In this document: piece after piece, positions 11,541 through 23,544 of the stretch
Position numbering within the stretch: position 1 is the stretch's first letter
Layout: each line of letters begins with the position of its first letter
Assembly: GCA_022606425.2 (NCBI GenBank)
Contig: JAHDVF020000001.1
Span: 496,001 to 560,000 of the forward strand
Direction of reading: 5' to 3'
Origin: Lepidostoma basale
Taxonomy: Eukaryota > Arthropoda > Insecta > Trichoptera > Lepidostomatidae
DNA: 64,000 nt
Notes under the pieces: generated by a model
What the model saw: only the letters and a program-made list of their open reading frames with translations
Databases searched by the model: none
Told to the model about the DNA's origin: nothing
Program-made: the position numbers and the translations under genes

Positions 11541-12920
11541 TAACATTTATAAACTTTTTTTATTTTTATATATATTTACATCTTTTTTACAACTTGTATA
11601 TAACATTTCAATATTATAAGAGTTTAGTAGAGTTAGTAATAACATTTAAGATAGAGCATAAAACACACAAAGAAGAAATTTAACCAAAAAAAAATACTTT
11701 AAAATATGACCGGACGTATACTATATATTTTTTGCGGAATTTGTGAACATTTTCAGTGTCCTTTATGACTTGCAGCAAACTATTAAATACTTTCAAACCC
11801 TTGTAAAAAAAATATTTATTAAAATATTTATGTTTTATTAATTCTAATTTTTTTTTATTTCTTGTTGGATACCCATGTACTTCAAAATTGTAAGGACATA
11901 TAGAACGAAAACAAGTAATACCTACTTCAAAATTGTAAGGACATATGGAACGAAAATATGAGGAAAGAATGTTTGAAAGTGTACATACAAGTAATATGAA
12001 TGAAAAAAAAGCAGAATAAGGCTAATTGCTAAATTAATTCATTATTAAAAGTCTAAATTACTTAATTAATTAATTCATTACAAAAACAAAAGTAATATAC
12101 AGAATAAGATTGTCAATCATATAAATATATAATGTACGCACATTAAAAGCTATATGTATTTATATATCTGCTTAGCTTTAGAGTATTACGTCGAATACAT
12201 AGCTATAAAACTCGTAATACTATTAAAACCACGACTCAATTAGTTACCTACTTTATACGCATGGTCTTGCCCATGTCATAAATTATATACCCATGAAGCC
12301 TACCTACCTAATAAATATGTACAAGTATCTATATCATATTATTAGATACATTTTTCATGAATTAGATATCGGTGATATTTAGATTTGTTTTATGACTCGT
12401 CTTACTAAGTGACCAATAAATACCTATTATGGAATATTTTTTATAACCATTACACATGTGATTTTAAGCACTTTCTTTCAATTTAAACCTTTTTATATTC
12501 TAATTTCAAAAAAAAAAAATTATGCAGTAGGTACCCTACGCGAGGAAAAAATGTCGCTCATTAGTACTAGGTAAGAAACGTGTCCTATCTATGATCGAAA
12601 ACACTTCCACTCAAACAAAAGGTAATTATTTTATTTCTCTATGGTGACTATAAAATCTTGGAAAGTACAATTTAATACAAAATTCTATTTTTAAATACCT
12701 TCAAATTGTATTACCTGCATATCGTCCTGGAAAAAGACGTCAAGTCTTAAATTTACTTTTTTAATGTAAGAATTCTCGCCAATTAAAAGTGTTATCATCT
12801 GTCGTCTGGCAATTTTTTTTAATTTAGAATCTATGGTCGGTAGTGGCAAAACACTTGAAGCGATTTTAGATTTTCGTAAAATGACTTGACTTTATTATTT
12901 GTTTCTTAAACACGACAAAA
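11541..12920. other. no gene; one 45-bp tandem duplication
   Basis: ACTTCAAAATTGTAAGGACA occurs at 11879 and again at about 11924, giving a 45-bp tandem pair. The rest is AT-rich and unassigned. Confidence 0.45.
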
Positions 12921-13074
12921 CATGAATGAAAACGTCTGTTTTCTAGAAGCTTTATTTTATGTTAAGGAAATGACATGTTTCGACTTGCTAACGCATACAT
13001 TTGATAATAGGCGAAACATTTTATTGGCATAAATCATATTAAACTTCTAGAAAACATATATTTTCATTTGTATT
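12921..13074. repeat. fold-back MITE, family of 56.4 kb
   Basis: Inverted ends AATGAAAACGTCTGTTTTCT and AGAAAACATATATTTTCATT. The inside carries GACATGTTTCGACTTG and GGCGAAACATTT. Confidence 0.8.
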
Positions 13075-13075
13075 A

Positions 13076-13616
13076 ATGATTTAACTTAACCTTTTTGTAA
13101 GTCTACCGACGATGTTATGAAGAAAATTAATTGAACTCTGCCATATTTTTGAATGTATGGTAATAATCTGTGAATATTTCAAATAAGACATTGTTAAATA
13201 TGTAAATAATCGTTAATAATTATTAGAGTCCTAAATTGTATACTTACTAGTTATATTTAATTTAATTACAAAAAAATATGGCAAATAAAACAATTACACA
13301 TCATGAAAATTTTATTAGTTTCTTATACCATGCATTAAATATGACAATACATTAATATATTATAAAATAAAATGAACTATTTCCGGTGATTTAACAGCCA
13401 AAAGGTAAAAATAAAAAATAAAGTTAATTTTTCGGAGATTTTAGGCGATTGTGATTATTTTGTGATTTAAAATGATTTCAAAGATTATTGAATCGTGATT
13501 GTTAACGTTATTATTCACCGTTGGTAATTGAGAATTTCTTGTAAATATATTTCTTAAATTTTTCGGAGAAAATCTTTACAATTTTGTCAATAACGATTTT
13601 ATAAATGTATCTTCGT
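13076..13616. other. no gene seen
   Basis: AT-rich intergenic DNA without supported features. Confidence 0.4.
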
Positions 13617-14095
13617 CAGCTTCTCTCCATCTACTGCTAGATGCAAGCCTTTCCACCCCACGCCATCCCTCTTAGTCTCTCGCCAGTGTTCTGGCCTTCT
13701 CGTCGTCCGCACAATATCATCGCTCCACCTGGTAGGCTGTTTCCCAAAACTTCTCCGGCCCAACCTTGGCCTCTATTCAATAACCCTCTGGCTCCAAATT
13801 CCATCATCCCGTCGGCACACATGCCCAGCCCATTGTCACTCCATCCTCGCTATGCGTATCCCTATATCGGTGACCCTGGTTCGTCTTCTAATCTCAACGT
13901 TGGCTATATGGTCTCTAAGTGAGATACCCAGCATAGATCTTTCCATGACCCGTTATGCAAATTTAATTTTGTTCACTACTTTTCTAGTCAAGGTCCATGT
14001 CTCGCATCCATAGGTCATCACAGATAACACACATTGCCCAGCCTTTCGAATGCAAATCATCATTCCACTGTATTCAAATCTCCAATCCACTCATT
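13617..14095 (-). mobile_element. BovB/RTE-type LINE 3' end, frameshifted
   Basis: On the minus strand, in shifting frames: [30 protein letters not shown], then WQWAGHVCRRDDG, and a GRRSFGKQPTRWSDDIV segment. These follow the order of the RTE/BovB ORF2 C-terminus. The plus-strand frame 13641-13922 is its shadow. Confidence 0.8.
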
Positions 14096-15342
14096 TAAAT
14101 CACCTTGACATTTAGTATATAAATGTATCGTACCTGTATTGTATATTTCTACGGGTTCTTTGTACAGAAAATAACTCTATTTTACTTTTAGCGTCAATCT
14201 TAGATGCAATAATATAAAGTTAAATATATGTTTTCAGATATGTTTTGTTGTGTTAACATTTTGAGAGCATGAGCAAGCTTCATTAAATGTGTTGGGGTTT
14301 AAATTATTCTTTATTTTGGTTTCATTTTCCTATGCACTATTCCTTGGACTTGACTGTGTCAGTAGATGCTCTGATCTGTGCATCGGTCAATCTATTGTCC
14401 TTGGTACAGGTATCGTTACTTACCGCCTAGGTATCGTTTTATATAATGAAACCCTTTGGGCAGAGACCCACCGACTATGTTGTGGGACTGAAAACTATTG
14501 TTCCCTTAAAACCCTGAACCGATGCCAGTTTTATAACTTTGTCTAAAATAAGGGTTAAAAAGTTACTAAACAGAAAACCATAGGCGTTGCCATGTCGTTT
14601 TAATGAGGCTCAGTAAGCAAATACGTATAGAAATAACCTAGTCATAATGTTCACCACAAATTTTCACTATGATACGTATATATTTTTTAAATACATTAAA
14701 ATGTCATAAATTTTCGAAAAAACTATCAATCTAAAAACAGTCGAACAGATTTTTTTTTATTGTTAAATAAATGTATGTTTTTATGGAGAATAAGAATTAC
14801 TTCCCGGCTGGAACTCCCGAGAAGACAATATCCAAAATAAACACGCGCATATTCGAATGCAACGTTATGTCAACATTTCAAAGCAATCGGTATGTAACTT
14901 TGGGAGATTAAAGATTTCAAACAATAACATTTACATTTTTATTTATATGGATTACGCATAAATCGGAGCCTGACATTAAAAGGTTGGCAATTAACATGAG
15001 AGTGATGACGTCACGTAATACTCAAAATATTAATAATTTCGTTGGTATTAGAGTTACATTGCTAAAAACTTCGAATATTTGTTCACAGTTGCCAGTATCG
15101 TTCGGCATTCGGGAAAAAATAGAGTATCAAATTATGTGTAGGCGCAATAGTACCGGTACTGTTATATGAACCACCTGACAAATAAGCAAAATGTAATTTT
15201 TTTATTTTCTTACCAATTTAAATTTGTGTGATTAAAGTTTTGTCTAAATATCGGACAGTGTATCGGACAGATACGAAATAATTCTAAATTTAAACTAAAT
15301 AGTCCATTGTTTTGGCCGAAACACTATGATACTTAAACATTT
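14096..15342. other. no gene seen
   Basis: AT-rich intergenic DNA. Frames near 14289 and 14984 have no recognisable features. Confidence 0.4.
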
Positions 15343-15912
15343 TAAACTGTTAATTAATAAACTTGGTTTTTTGTATCACAATCATATTTTATTTTACGCG
15401 ACAGCTGTTTCATCAACCTATTTTGACATCATCAGGTGTTACAATAATATATCAAATGTCAAATTTTCGTGATTTTTCGAATCTTTATGTGTATTTGTTC
15501 CTATATCCATTTGAATAATTTCTTTGATATAATTTTGAAGTTCTTGCTGAAATTGAGTTAGGTACCTAAATATTCTAATTAAAAGAACGGTTAGTTACTA
15601 TTTATAGGAGAAAATATTAAAGGTGGAAAATATAATAATAAAATATTAATAATAATAAAACAGTAATAAGAAGGAACAATTACACATAGTATAGAGTCAA
15701 AAACGATGAAACATAATAAATTAAAAACGATAAACAATAACAGGAAGTACATAGATTACATTCATAGGAAAGGTGACAAAAGTTGAAGTATTATTATTAT
15801 TTTTTAGCTAGATTGTATTATTGTAACACCTGATGGGTCAATGAAACAGCTGTCGCGTAAAATAAAATATGATTGTGATACAAAAAACAAAGTTTATTCA
15901 TTAGCAGTTTAA
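15343..15912. repeat. fold-back element with hammerhead core
   Basis: Arms of about 95 bp: left TTGTATCACAATCATATTTT and CGCGACAGCTGTTTCATC, right GATGGGTCAATGAAACAGC and AAATATGATTGTGATAC. The left arm encodes the hammerhead core at 15397-15442 (minus); the right arm keeps only a deleted version. The middle aligns with 24150-24350. Confidence 0.88.
15397..15442 (-). ncRNA. hammerhead-ribozyme-like motif
   Basis: The minus strand reads UUACAC, CUGAUGA (15435-15429), stem II with GUCAA/UUGAU, GAAA, palindromic ACAGCUGU (possible intermolecular stem III) ending in the cleavable GUC, then GCGUAA, which pairs with UUACAC except for one mismatch. All core positions fit a dimeric hammerhead. Confidence 0.65.
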
Positions 15913-16349
15913 ATTTAAACTATTTTATAATAATGTGGTTCTGTTTTAAGGGGCGAAATCTCTCGCTGCGCCACAGAGCAAGATACACCAGACGCGTACA
16001 GATAATAGTAGAATCCACGGACGAATGGTAAAGTGGTAAAACCAGACCGAGAGCTGGCGTCTGTCGGCTCAGGTAACCAAATAGCCAGAGAAGACAAGTA
16101 CAATATTTGCAATTAGCGACGGCTATTTCAATAAGTGGGGTTAGTCGGGAGTCAACAGTCGTAAAGGAGTAAGTGGATCAAACGCTTTGTTTTGTTTTGC
16201 CTAGGCGAGGAACAAGGAACTAATTGGTAAGAACGCAAAGCAATTAACGCGACAGAGATAACTTTAATTGGTCAAATAATGGTTATATTTCTGCAAACGA
16301 TTGTGCTTTATGTATTGATATTATCTGTTTTACGGAAGCACAAGTCTTG
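15913..16349. other. no gene seen
   Basis: A 65-codon minus frame (15915-16112) has no recognised family. No repeat ends are visible. Confidence 0.4.
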
Positions 16350-16594
16350 CGTGGAGACAGAATGGTAAAGATGGTATATGTAAACGGCGTGAACGGAGCT
16401 AGAAATAGAGGAATAAATCAAATATTGAATGTCACTTGAGTAGTCAGAGAAATCGACGCGCGTGCATGACACGACGTATGAATGTAGTGGAAGCGAGAGA
16501 AGTATATCAGGACAGAACAGTGTGGCGTTCCATTCTTTCTGCCTACCCCTCCGGGGAGACGGCGTGATGGTAAGTTAGTTAGTTAGTTAGTTAC
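16350..16594 (+). mobile_element. RTE-like 3' end, first copy in a duplicated segment
   Basis: It reads GTAAACGGCGTGAACGGAGC to the stop, then (GTTA)n. It carries a deletion after AATAGAGGAAT. Its 3' part and the following 90 bp recur at 16975-17225. Confidence 0.88.
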
Positions 16595-16694
16595 AAGTCT
16601 TGCACTAATTATTACGATTATAACGATGAAAAAAATATTAACAGTTTATCCATCAAAACCATACGAGTATATGGTATAGTATTAGACTCGTATA

Positions 16695-17133
16695 ATGTGA
16701 ATAAATAATATTCCTAGTAGTAGAAATGAGATCTCTTAGACGAATGTGTGGATACTCTGTGTATGATAGTGTCGAAAGAAAATATAAGAAGTGAATGCGG
16801 TGCGAATGATGGTGTTATGAACAAAATAATGAAAGGATCATTAAGATGGTTTGGACACATAGAAAGAATGAATGAAGAAAGAATGGTAATAACATTATAT
16901 ATTAACGATGTAAATGTAACTAGAAATAGAGGAAGACCGGGGAAAACATGGCACGATCAAATAAATCAAATATTGAATGTCACGTGAGTAGTCAGAGAAA
17001 TCGACGCGCGTGCATGACACGACGTATGAATGTAGAGGAATCGAGAGAAGTATGTCAGGACAGAACAGTGTGGCGTTCCATTCTTTCTGCCTACCCCTCC
17101 GGGGAGACGGCGTGATGGTAAGTAAGTTAGTTA
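16695..17133 (+). mobile_element. RTE-like LINE tail, second copy in a duplicated segment
   Basis: The frame reads [14 protein letters not shown] (frameshifted), then [51 protein letters not shown], then a frameshift and GGCGTGATGGTAAG. It is part of a local tandem duplication (see findings). Confidence 0.88.
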
Positions 17134-17229
17134 AAAGTCTTGCACTAATTATTACGATTATAACGAAGAAAAAAATATTAACGTTTTATCCATCACCTTA
17201 CAAAAACCATCTATGGTATAGTATTATAT

Positions 17230-17720
17230 CTCTAACTAACTAACCATCACGCCATTTCCCCGCAGGGGTAGGCAGAGAGGATGGATCGCCACAATGCTCT
17301 GTCCTGGCATACTCTCGGGATTCCTCTACATTCATACATCATACCATGCACGCACGTCGATTATTCCGACTTCATGCCATGTTTTCCTCGGTCATCCTCG
17401 GCTTCTTTTTCCACTCGCACTGCTTGTGTACAACTTTTTAACCATTCTACTCTCATCCATTTGTTCCATATGTCCAAACCATCTCAGGGATCCTTTTTTA
17501 ATTTTATTTATGATGCAGCCAACTGCCTTACATTTCTTTCTTATTTCATCGTTCGGTATTCTATCATACAACGTTTTCCCGCACATTATTCTTAGTGATC
17601 TTATTTCTACGGCGTTTATCCTGCTTTCATCTTTCTTTTGCCAGCTCCAAGCTTCACTTCCGTACATGAGGGTTGGTATTAAAACTCCATTGTGTACTGC
17701 CATCTTTGCTTCTGTGGATA
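17230..17720 (-). mobile_element. RTE-like LINE with 8-bp target duplication
   Basis: The 3' end is at 17230 ((CTAA)n then ACCATCACGCC). The frame [20 protein letters not shown] continues through [19 protein letters not shown] and [13 protein letters not shown]. It is flanked by TATTATAT at 17222-17229 and 17721-17728. Confidence 0.92.
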
Positions 17721-17728
17721 TATTATAT

Positions 17729-17825
17729 AATGTGAATAAATAATATTCCTATTAGTAGAAATTAGATTGTTTTCTCTGTGTATAATAGAGTGTCGAATGA
17801 AAATATAAGAAGTGAATGCATTTTT
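17729..17825 (+). repeat. third, partial copy of the duplicated segment
   Basis: TAATGTGAATAAATAATATT to GTGAATGCA repeats 16695-16800, with a short deletion. It was separated from its left neighbour by the RTE insertion at 17230-17720. Confidence 0.8.
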
Positions 17826-17829
17826 TTTT

Positions 17830-18065
17830 TCTATTTAGGACGCATTCATCCGCCTTACATTCCTTTCTTACTTCTTCATTGGGTATTCTATCATACATTG
17901 TTTTTCTACACATCTATTAATGCACTAAGTGATCTTATTTCTAGGCATTTATCCTACTTTCATCATTCTTCTGCCAACTCCAAGCTTCACTTTCATATAT
18001 AAAGCTCGGCACTAGAACCCCATTGAACACTGTCATATTTGCTTCAGTCGATATATTTCTTAACG
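17830..18065 (-). mobile_element. RTE-like fragment lacking its 3' end
   Basis: The minus strand reads NMTVFNGVLVPSFIYESEAW, QKNDESRINA and then decayed RSLSALID- and DCMI-like pieces. It abuts the plus-strand fragment, making an imperfect inverted pair. Confidence 0.75.
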
Positions 18066-18334
18066 TTATGGTTTTGAGTGCACCATATTGTTTCCAGCAC
18101 CAACCCTTCTTTCGATGTCTTTCTACATGTTTCCATCTCTTGTAAACATGCTTCCTAGATAAATTAATTCGGTTGTTATTATACAAAAAATAATTACAAT
18201 CAATCAGTGGACAAATTGTGACGTTATTACAGTGTTTCAAGCTAATCAGTTAATACATTTAATTGAACTTATGAAAACAATTTATAATGGTTTTTGCTTA
18301 TTTCTAATATTATAATGTAATATTTTAATAATCA

Positions 18335-18470
18335 ACTAACCATCACCTAGTTTTCTCCGAAGGGTTAGACAGTAGTTTCTTTATTTATTCATGCGTCCAA
18401 ACTATCTCAATGCAGCTTCCATTATTTTGTTTATAATACTTTCATTAGCTTTGCATTCACTTCTTATATA
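18335..18470 (-). mobile_element. decayed RTE-like 3' end with internal deletion
   Basis: AACTAACCATCACC marks the 3' end, followed by GAAGGGTTAGACAG. It then skips to TTTGTTTATAATACTTTCAT further up the element. Confidence 0.7.
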
Positions 18471-18552
18471 TGCATGCTAAATACATAAGTGTCCTTGCAG
18501 TGAATAATTCACGACAGTGGGTTTATACAATTATTGTTATTATTGGTAAAAA

Positions 18553-18786
18553 AAAAGTATATGTTAACGATGTAAATGGAACCAGAAATAGAGGGACACC
18601 AAGGAAAACGTGGCAGGATCAAATAAATCAAATATTGAATGTCAGCCATGTGTGAAATCGACGCGCGTGCATGACACGATGTATGAATGTTGAGGAAGCG
18701 AGAGAATAATGTCAGGAAAGAAAAGTGTGGCAGTCCATTCTTTCTGCCTACCCCTTCGGGGAGACAGCGTGATGATTAGTTAGTTA
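18553..18786 (+). mobile_element. RTE-like 3' end
   Basis: The frame reads [20 protein letters not shown] and DQINQILN, then is frameshifted. It ends in CGTGATGATTAGTTAGTTA. Confidence 0.88.
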
Positions 18787-19430
18787 TTATTTTTATTATT
18801 ACTTGGCACACTTAAATCCTTATTTTGTTAGTTCAGTCATAAAGGTTGGCCCTAGAACTACATTATGTACTATCATATTTACTTCAATCGTTTTTTTTTC
18901 TATTGCCAGTGATGAGTGTATTATGATATATAATGTATCAAAATTATTAGGTTATTACAAAAAATCATTTGTCTTGGCTGTTCATACGTAGATATTACCA
19001 ATACACTATACGTGAAGTAGTTATGTATAAAAGGGCATATCATTATATAATATACCTTTAAAATATATTGCTCCATGTAAAGTGTAGATTTTATAAGTTT
19101 AATGAACTTGACAGAGTTTTTTTTGACGAAACAAAGTGCTACTTCGGTTATACACCTTCTACTTACTTCATAGTACCGTTTATCACCTGCACACATTAAA
19201 GTTAACGATAATTATGGGTACTTATTAAGACTTACTGAATACTAAAAAGAAGACAAATTTCACCATTTGACTAAAGTTATCAACCGTTTACCTGTTACTT
19301 TTTTAGTCCTAAGTAAATGTGTAATAATTATAAAATTATTGTTAGTTATTAATATTATATTTAATGGTTGAAGTTCATTGCGACTTACAAAATAAAAACA
19401 ATATTATGTTACTTACTATTGAACACTACT
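18787..19430. other. no gene; possible RTE scraps
   Basis: AGAACTACATTATGTACTATCAT near 18853 resembles the 5' part of the RTE fragments on the minus strand. Nothing else is recognised. Confidence 0.35.
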
Positions 19431-19975
19431 ATGGGAGTAGAGATCTGCAGCCAAAATGACCTTCATACCGAAGTACGTGTACAAGTCAGTAAATCCTCTG
19501 CCGTGTCAGGATGCCTGAAGTATCTGGTCTGGAAGAACAAGCACATGCGGGTCGACAGCAAGATCAGAATCTATAAAACATGCGTGCGACCTATCATGAC
19601 GTACGCTGTAGAGACGCGGGCTGACACTGTGCGAACCAAGGGACAACTAAGAACATCGGAGATGAAGGTCCTAAGATCAATTACTGGAAAAACCCTCCTA
19701 GAGCGTGTCCGCAACGTAGACATAAGAAAAACTTGCGAAATAGAGGATATCGTTCAGTGGAGTAGATCCAGAAGAAGATACTGGAGGGACCATGTAGCCC
19801 GAATGGATGGTGACAGACTTGCATATACAGCCGCTTATGAAATCCCCTCCGGACACCGCCCACCTGGAAGACCGCCTAAAAGATAGAGGGACAGCTGGAT
19901 CTCATCATCCGACGAGACATGATTTCTGTGTCACAGATCGTCAGATCTATTAAAAGAAGAAGAAGAATAATAATA
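19431..19975 (+). mobile_element. LINE tail (RSRRRYWRDHVARMD type), longest copy
   Basis: The 150-codon frame reads GVEICSQNDLHTEVRVQ, RIYKTCVRPIMTYAVETRA, RVRNVDIRKTCEIEDIVQWS, RSRRRYWRDHVARMDGDRLA and GRPPKR, then a stop and WISSSDE. The tail is AAG then AAT repeats. It is the reference copy for the fragments at 5885, 7605 and 39690. Confidence 0.85.
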
Positions 19976-20424
19976 ACTATTCTTCTTCTGCTGCTTGTCC
20001 TGACATACCTCCGTGGTGCATAGGGTCTCAATGAACCTTCTCCACCCGACTTCATCGCATGCCTGATGCTTAACATCTTAAACCTCGTCCTGCAGGGTTC
20101 TTCTCCAGGTGGCTTTCTCTAGGTCTGCCTCGCTTCCCATAAACCAGACTAACTATATAAACATATATTTATTGTCTATATTCATTATGAGAAACATAAA
20201 ATATAAAGTGCTGCAATTGTTTAACCAATGTGAAATTGAAGGAAAACGGTATGTTGGGAAAAGAAGATAGCCATGGTCAAAGAACTTCGAAAATGGTACA
20301 GTTGTAGAAGAACATCGGTGTTTAGAGCTGCTGCATCCAAAGTAAAAATAGCCATGATATTGTCCAACTTCTGGTAGGAGAGTAAGCAGAAGAAGAAGTT
20401 GTTATATTTTTAACTAAATAACTA
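19976..20424. other. possible LINE scraps, no gene
   Basis: The minus strand near 20000-20120 has scattered LINE-tail-like words (DEVGWRRFI, EALCTTE), too weak to assign. The rest is AT-rich. Confidence 0.3.
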
Positions 20425-20563
20425 ACTAACTAACAATCACGCTGTTTGGGGTTGGCAAAAATAATGTACCGCCACACTGTTCTTTCCTGGCATATTTCTC
20501 AACATGCATACGTCGTATCAATCACGCACGTCGATCTCTCCGACTCCTTACTTCTTTTAAGTT
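20425..20563 (-). mobile_element. RTE-like 3' end
   Basis: CTAACTAACTAACAATCACGC then CCGCCACACTGTTCTTTCCTG to GCACGTCGATCTCTCCGACTC. It is followed by another LINE insertion. Confidence 0.82.
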
Positions 20564-20572
20564 GTTTTCATT

Positions 20573-20739
20573 TTTCTTCTTCTTCAAGTGCCCTGTCGGG
20601 TCCCCCCAACGTTGGCGATCACCTCGGCAAACCTGTCCTTGTCCTGCGCCGCTCGGAACAGCTCCTCCACACTTCGGATGCCGGTCCACTCCCTCACGTT
20701 TCGCAGACAGGACATCTGTCTCCTACTGGGTGACTCCAT
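20573..20739 (-). mobile_element. short LINE tail with 9-bp target duplication
   Basis: The minus strand reads MSCLRNVREWTGIRSVEEL and FRAAQDRDRFAEVIANVGG, then a (GAA)n tail at 20573. GTTTTCATT flanks it at 20564-20572 and 20740-20748. This C-terminal tail type is found nowhere else in the window. Confidence 0.85.
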
Positions 20740-20841
20740 GTTTTCATTAGTTTTCATTAGTTTTAATAACTATTTAAAATTCATGTTGACCATACTTGAA
20801 TATTGTTTCTTGAAAAATGATGTTATACTCCATACTAAATA

Positions 20842-21034
20842 ATTAATATAAATGAAAACATTTGTCTTCTTGGAGGAGTTTTTTTTCAAATGTAGAATGA
20901 CATCTTTCGCCCTTCTAAGACATTATCAAATGTATTATTTATATAATATTATGCGTTAGAATGGCGAAACATGTTACTCCATATAAAAATAATAATAAAA
21001 CTCCCAGAAGAAAGACGTTTTCATTTATATTAAT
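20842..21034. repeat. fold-back MITE, family of 56.4 kb
   Basis: Perfect 18-bp ends ATTAATATAAATGAAAAC and GTTTTCATTTATATTAAT. The inside has CTTTCGCCCTTCTAAGAC and GAATGGCGAAACATGTTAC. Confidence 0.85.
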
Positions 21035-21803
21035 ACTTGAATATGTTTGTATAATATGTAATGTTTTAAGTTCTTTTTTTTTTTTTAATTAAACATGTAT
21101 AAAAATATAATGTACGAGTAATCCTTTGATTATTTGAAGTGCTATCAAACCAGTTTTTTTTTATTAAAATAATAAAAACCGTTAATATTATATTTAATAT
21201 ACTTTTAATAATTTATTACATTTCTGATAAACGGTTGTTACAAAACTTCGAAATAAAAATAAAAGGAATAAATATGAAACGAAAATCCATATACACCCCA
21301 GGACGAGTGGGAGTACGATATCTCTCCACATTTAATTTATTTAATGTTTGTTTTATAAATCAAGTTGTCACATAAATCCTAGACGAAACGTTCAAACTAT
21401 CAATTTTGCCTTTGGATTTATACCGGAGTATTTTATTGCCGCTTCAGAGAATGTACCCACAATGGGAGAAGTGAGTTTACGAGGTAAATAGAGAACGGAT
21501 AACCGAGATAACCCTTCCCGGGGCGCAGATAACCGCCCATCTTACACCACGGACTTGAGTGCACATTTTATCTGTGGTAAATAGGTATCACTTAAGTAGG
21601 TACTCGCGTCACAAAAAATAAGTCTCCAATTTATTTGTCTATGGTTGAATAGAAAAAGTACATCAAATAACAAATTGCTCTTTTTAATTAAAATTTTACT
21701 GACATTCTATTTTTTTATCTGACTAAGAGCAATTCATCGTATTATGAATTTTTCCTCTTAAAATACCACCTCTACGAACAATTATTATTATGATTTGGAA
21801 GTA
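21035..21803. other. no gene seen
   Basis: AT-rich intergenic DNA. A 78-codon frame at 21139 has no recognisable features. Confidence 0.4.
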
Positions 21804-21813
21804 ATCCCTTACA

Positions 21814-22299
21814 ACAACAACAACAACAAACCATCACGCCGTTTCCCCGCAAGGGTAGGCAGAGAGAATGAACCGCCATACTACTCTATCCTGAAATACC
21901 TCTCTAGATTCCTCCACATTCATACATCGAGTCATACACGCACGTCGATTCTTCCAGCTTCTGACATGACCAACCTTTAGAATTTGATTAATTTGGTCAT
22001 GCCATGTTTTCCTCGGTCGATCTCGACTCCGTACTCCATTTACATCGTTAACGTATACTTTTTTAACCATTATTTCTTCAGCCATGCGCTCCATATGTCT
22101 GAACCAACGCAGCGATCCTTTCATAATTTTGTTCATAATACCTTCTTCCGCTCTACATTTCTTTCTAATATCAACCTTTGAGATTCTGTCGTACATCGTT
22201 CTACCACACATACGTCTTAGGGACCTCATCTCTCTTCTGCCAGTTCCATGCTTCGCTTCCATACATAAGGGTTGGGACCATAACTCCATTGTGAACGGC
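21814..22299 (-). mobile_element. RTE-like LINE (TTG-tailed) with 10-bp target duplication
   Basis: The 155-aa frame ends at 21834 ([39 protein letters not shown]), tail (ACA)n on the plus strand. ATCCCTTACA occurs at 21804-21813 and 22300-22309. A short deletion removes the RINAVE region. Confidence 0.93.
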
Positions 22300-22369
22300 A
22301 TCCCTTACATTATTATTTTATTAAGTATTATAAATGCAGTAAAACAATGTGAAAGTATGCTATTTTCTT

Positions 22370-22425
22370 ATGTGCGTTCAGTCTTTTCTGATTACCCCTT
22401 TGGGAAAGTTATGTAATGGTTTGTT
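22370..22425 (+). mobile_element. very short RTE-like 3' end
   Basis: Only the last about 55 bp remain (TTTTCTGATTACCCCTTTGG to ATGTAATGGTTTGTT). Confidence 0.55.
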
Positions 22426-22994
22426 ATTTATTGACAGATTGTACTATATAAATGTATCTACCTAACTATATAAAATATATACATATAGTATATACATATG
22501 CGGATAAGTGTTAAAATATTACGTATAAATTAATTCAAAATTACTGAAAAAATAGTAGAGATGCCGCGTTGGATAACTGGGAAATAATTCTCAGTAAACT
22601 AATTCTTTTAATTGAAATATTTGATTGATGGCGCTGTAAAGTTGTTTTTTTCAAGAAGACTTTATATTTCGTGTGGGTGCTAGACGTGTCTTTTGAGAGG
22701 AACTTTTTATGTTCGTAAAATATGACTTTTTAAAGTTTAACCCAAGCCACGGCCCAATAAAATCGGTATCTTGATTCTATCAAGACATCAAACCCTCTCG
22801 TATGTGTACGAGAGTACTTACCTAAGAACCTACCTACATTATACGGGTATTCCTGGCAGATGTTCTTCTCCTGTCAGCATAGCCTGCCCTGCCCACAACT
22901 GAATATATAAGGGGTGAGCAACATTTGGTGTTACAACTTCACGAACAATTAACACTCGCATTACGGCGCTAAATTCATCCTCTACCCGCGGTGC
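22426..22994. other. no gene seen
   Basis: AT-rich intergenic DNA; nothing recognisable. Confidence 0.4.
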
Positions 22995-23001
22995 TGGACT
23001 T

Positions 23002-23004
<3 letters not shown>

Positions 23005-23033
<29 letters not shown>

Positions 23034-23509
23034 CATCACGCCGTCTCCCCGAAGGGGTAGGCAGAAAGAATGGACTGCCACACTTTTCTTTCCTGACATA
23101 TTTCTCTCGCTGTCGATTTCTCTGACTCCTCACTCAATATTTGATTTATTTGATCGTGCCACGTTCTCCTCGGTCTTCCTCTATTTCTGGTTCCATTTAC
23201 ATCATTAACATATATATTTTTTACCATTCTTTCTTCATTCATTCTTTCCATATGTCTAAACCATCTTAATGATCATTTCATTATTTTGTTAATGACACCA
23301 TCATTCGCACCGCATTCACTTCTTATATTTTCATTCGACACTCTATCATACACAGAGTATCCACACATTCGTCTAAGAGATCTCATTTCTACTGCATTTA
23401 TTCTACTTTCATCCTTCTTTTGCCAGTTCCATGCTTCGCTTCCATACATAAGGGTCGGTAGAAGAACACCATTGTGCACTGCCATTCTAGCTTTTTTGAA
23501 TAAAAAATT
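23005..23509 (-). mobile_element. RTE-like LINE with 10-bp target duplication
   Basis: (CTAA)n tail of eight units, then two frames: [20 protein letters not shown] with [15 protein letters not shown] downstream, and [20 protein letters not shown] with [20 protein letters not shown] upstream. TGGACTTTAA flanks it at 22995-23004 and 23510-23519. Confidence 0.93.
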
Positions 23510-23544
23510 TGGACTTTAAGTATCCAGTTAATAATGTATTTTTT

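Noticed and set aside
13641..13922. 93-codon Pro/Ser-rich plus-strand frame
   Set aside because: Antisense of the frameshifted BovB/RTE-type LINE tail on the minus strand.
17294..17743. 149-codon plus-strand open frame
   Set aside because: It is the antisense of the RTE tail at 17230-17720; its low-complexity Ser/Phe/Leu composition is typical of a shadow frame.
22995..23040. (CTAA)n runs as telomeric repeats
   Set aside because: The unit is CTAA/TTAG, not TTAGG, and every run is joined to the conserved 3' end of the RTE-like LINE, so it is a retroelement tail.
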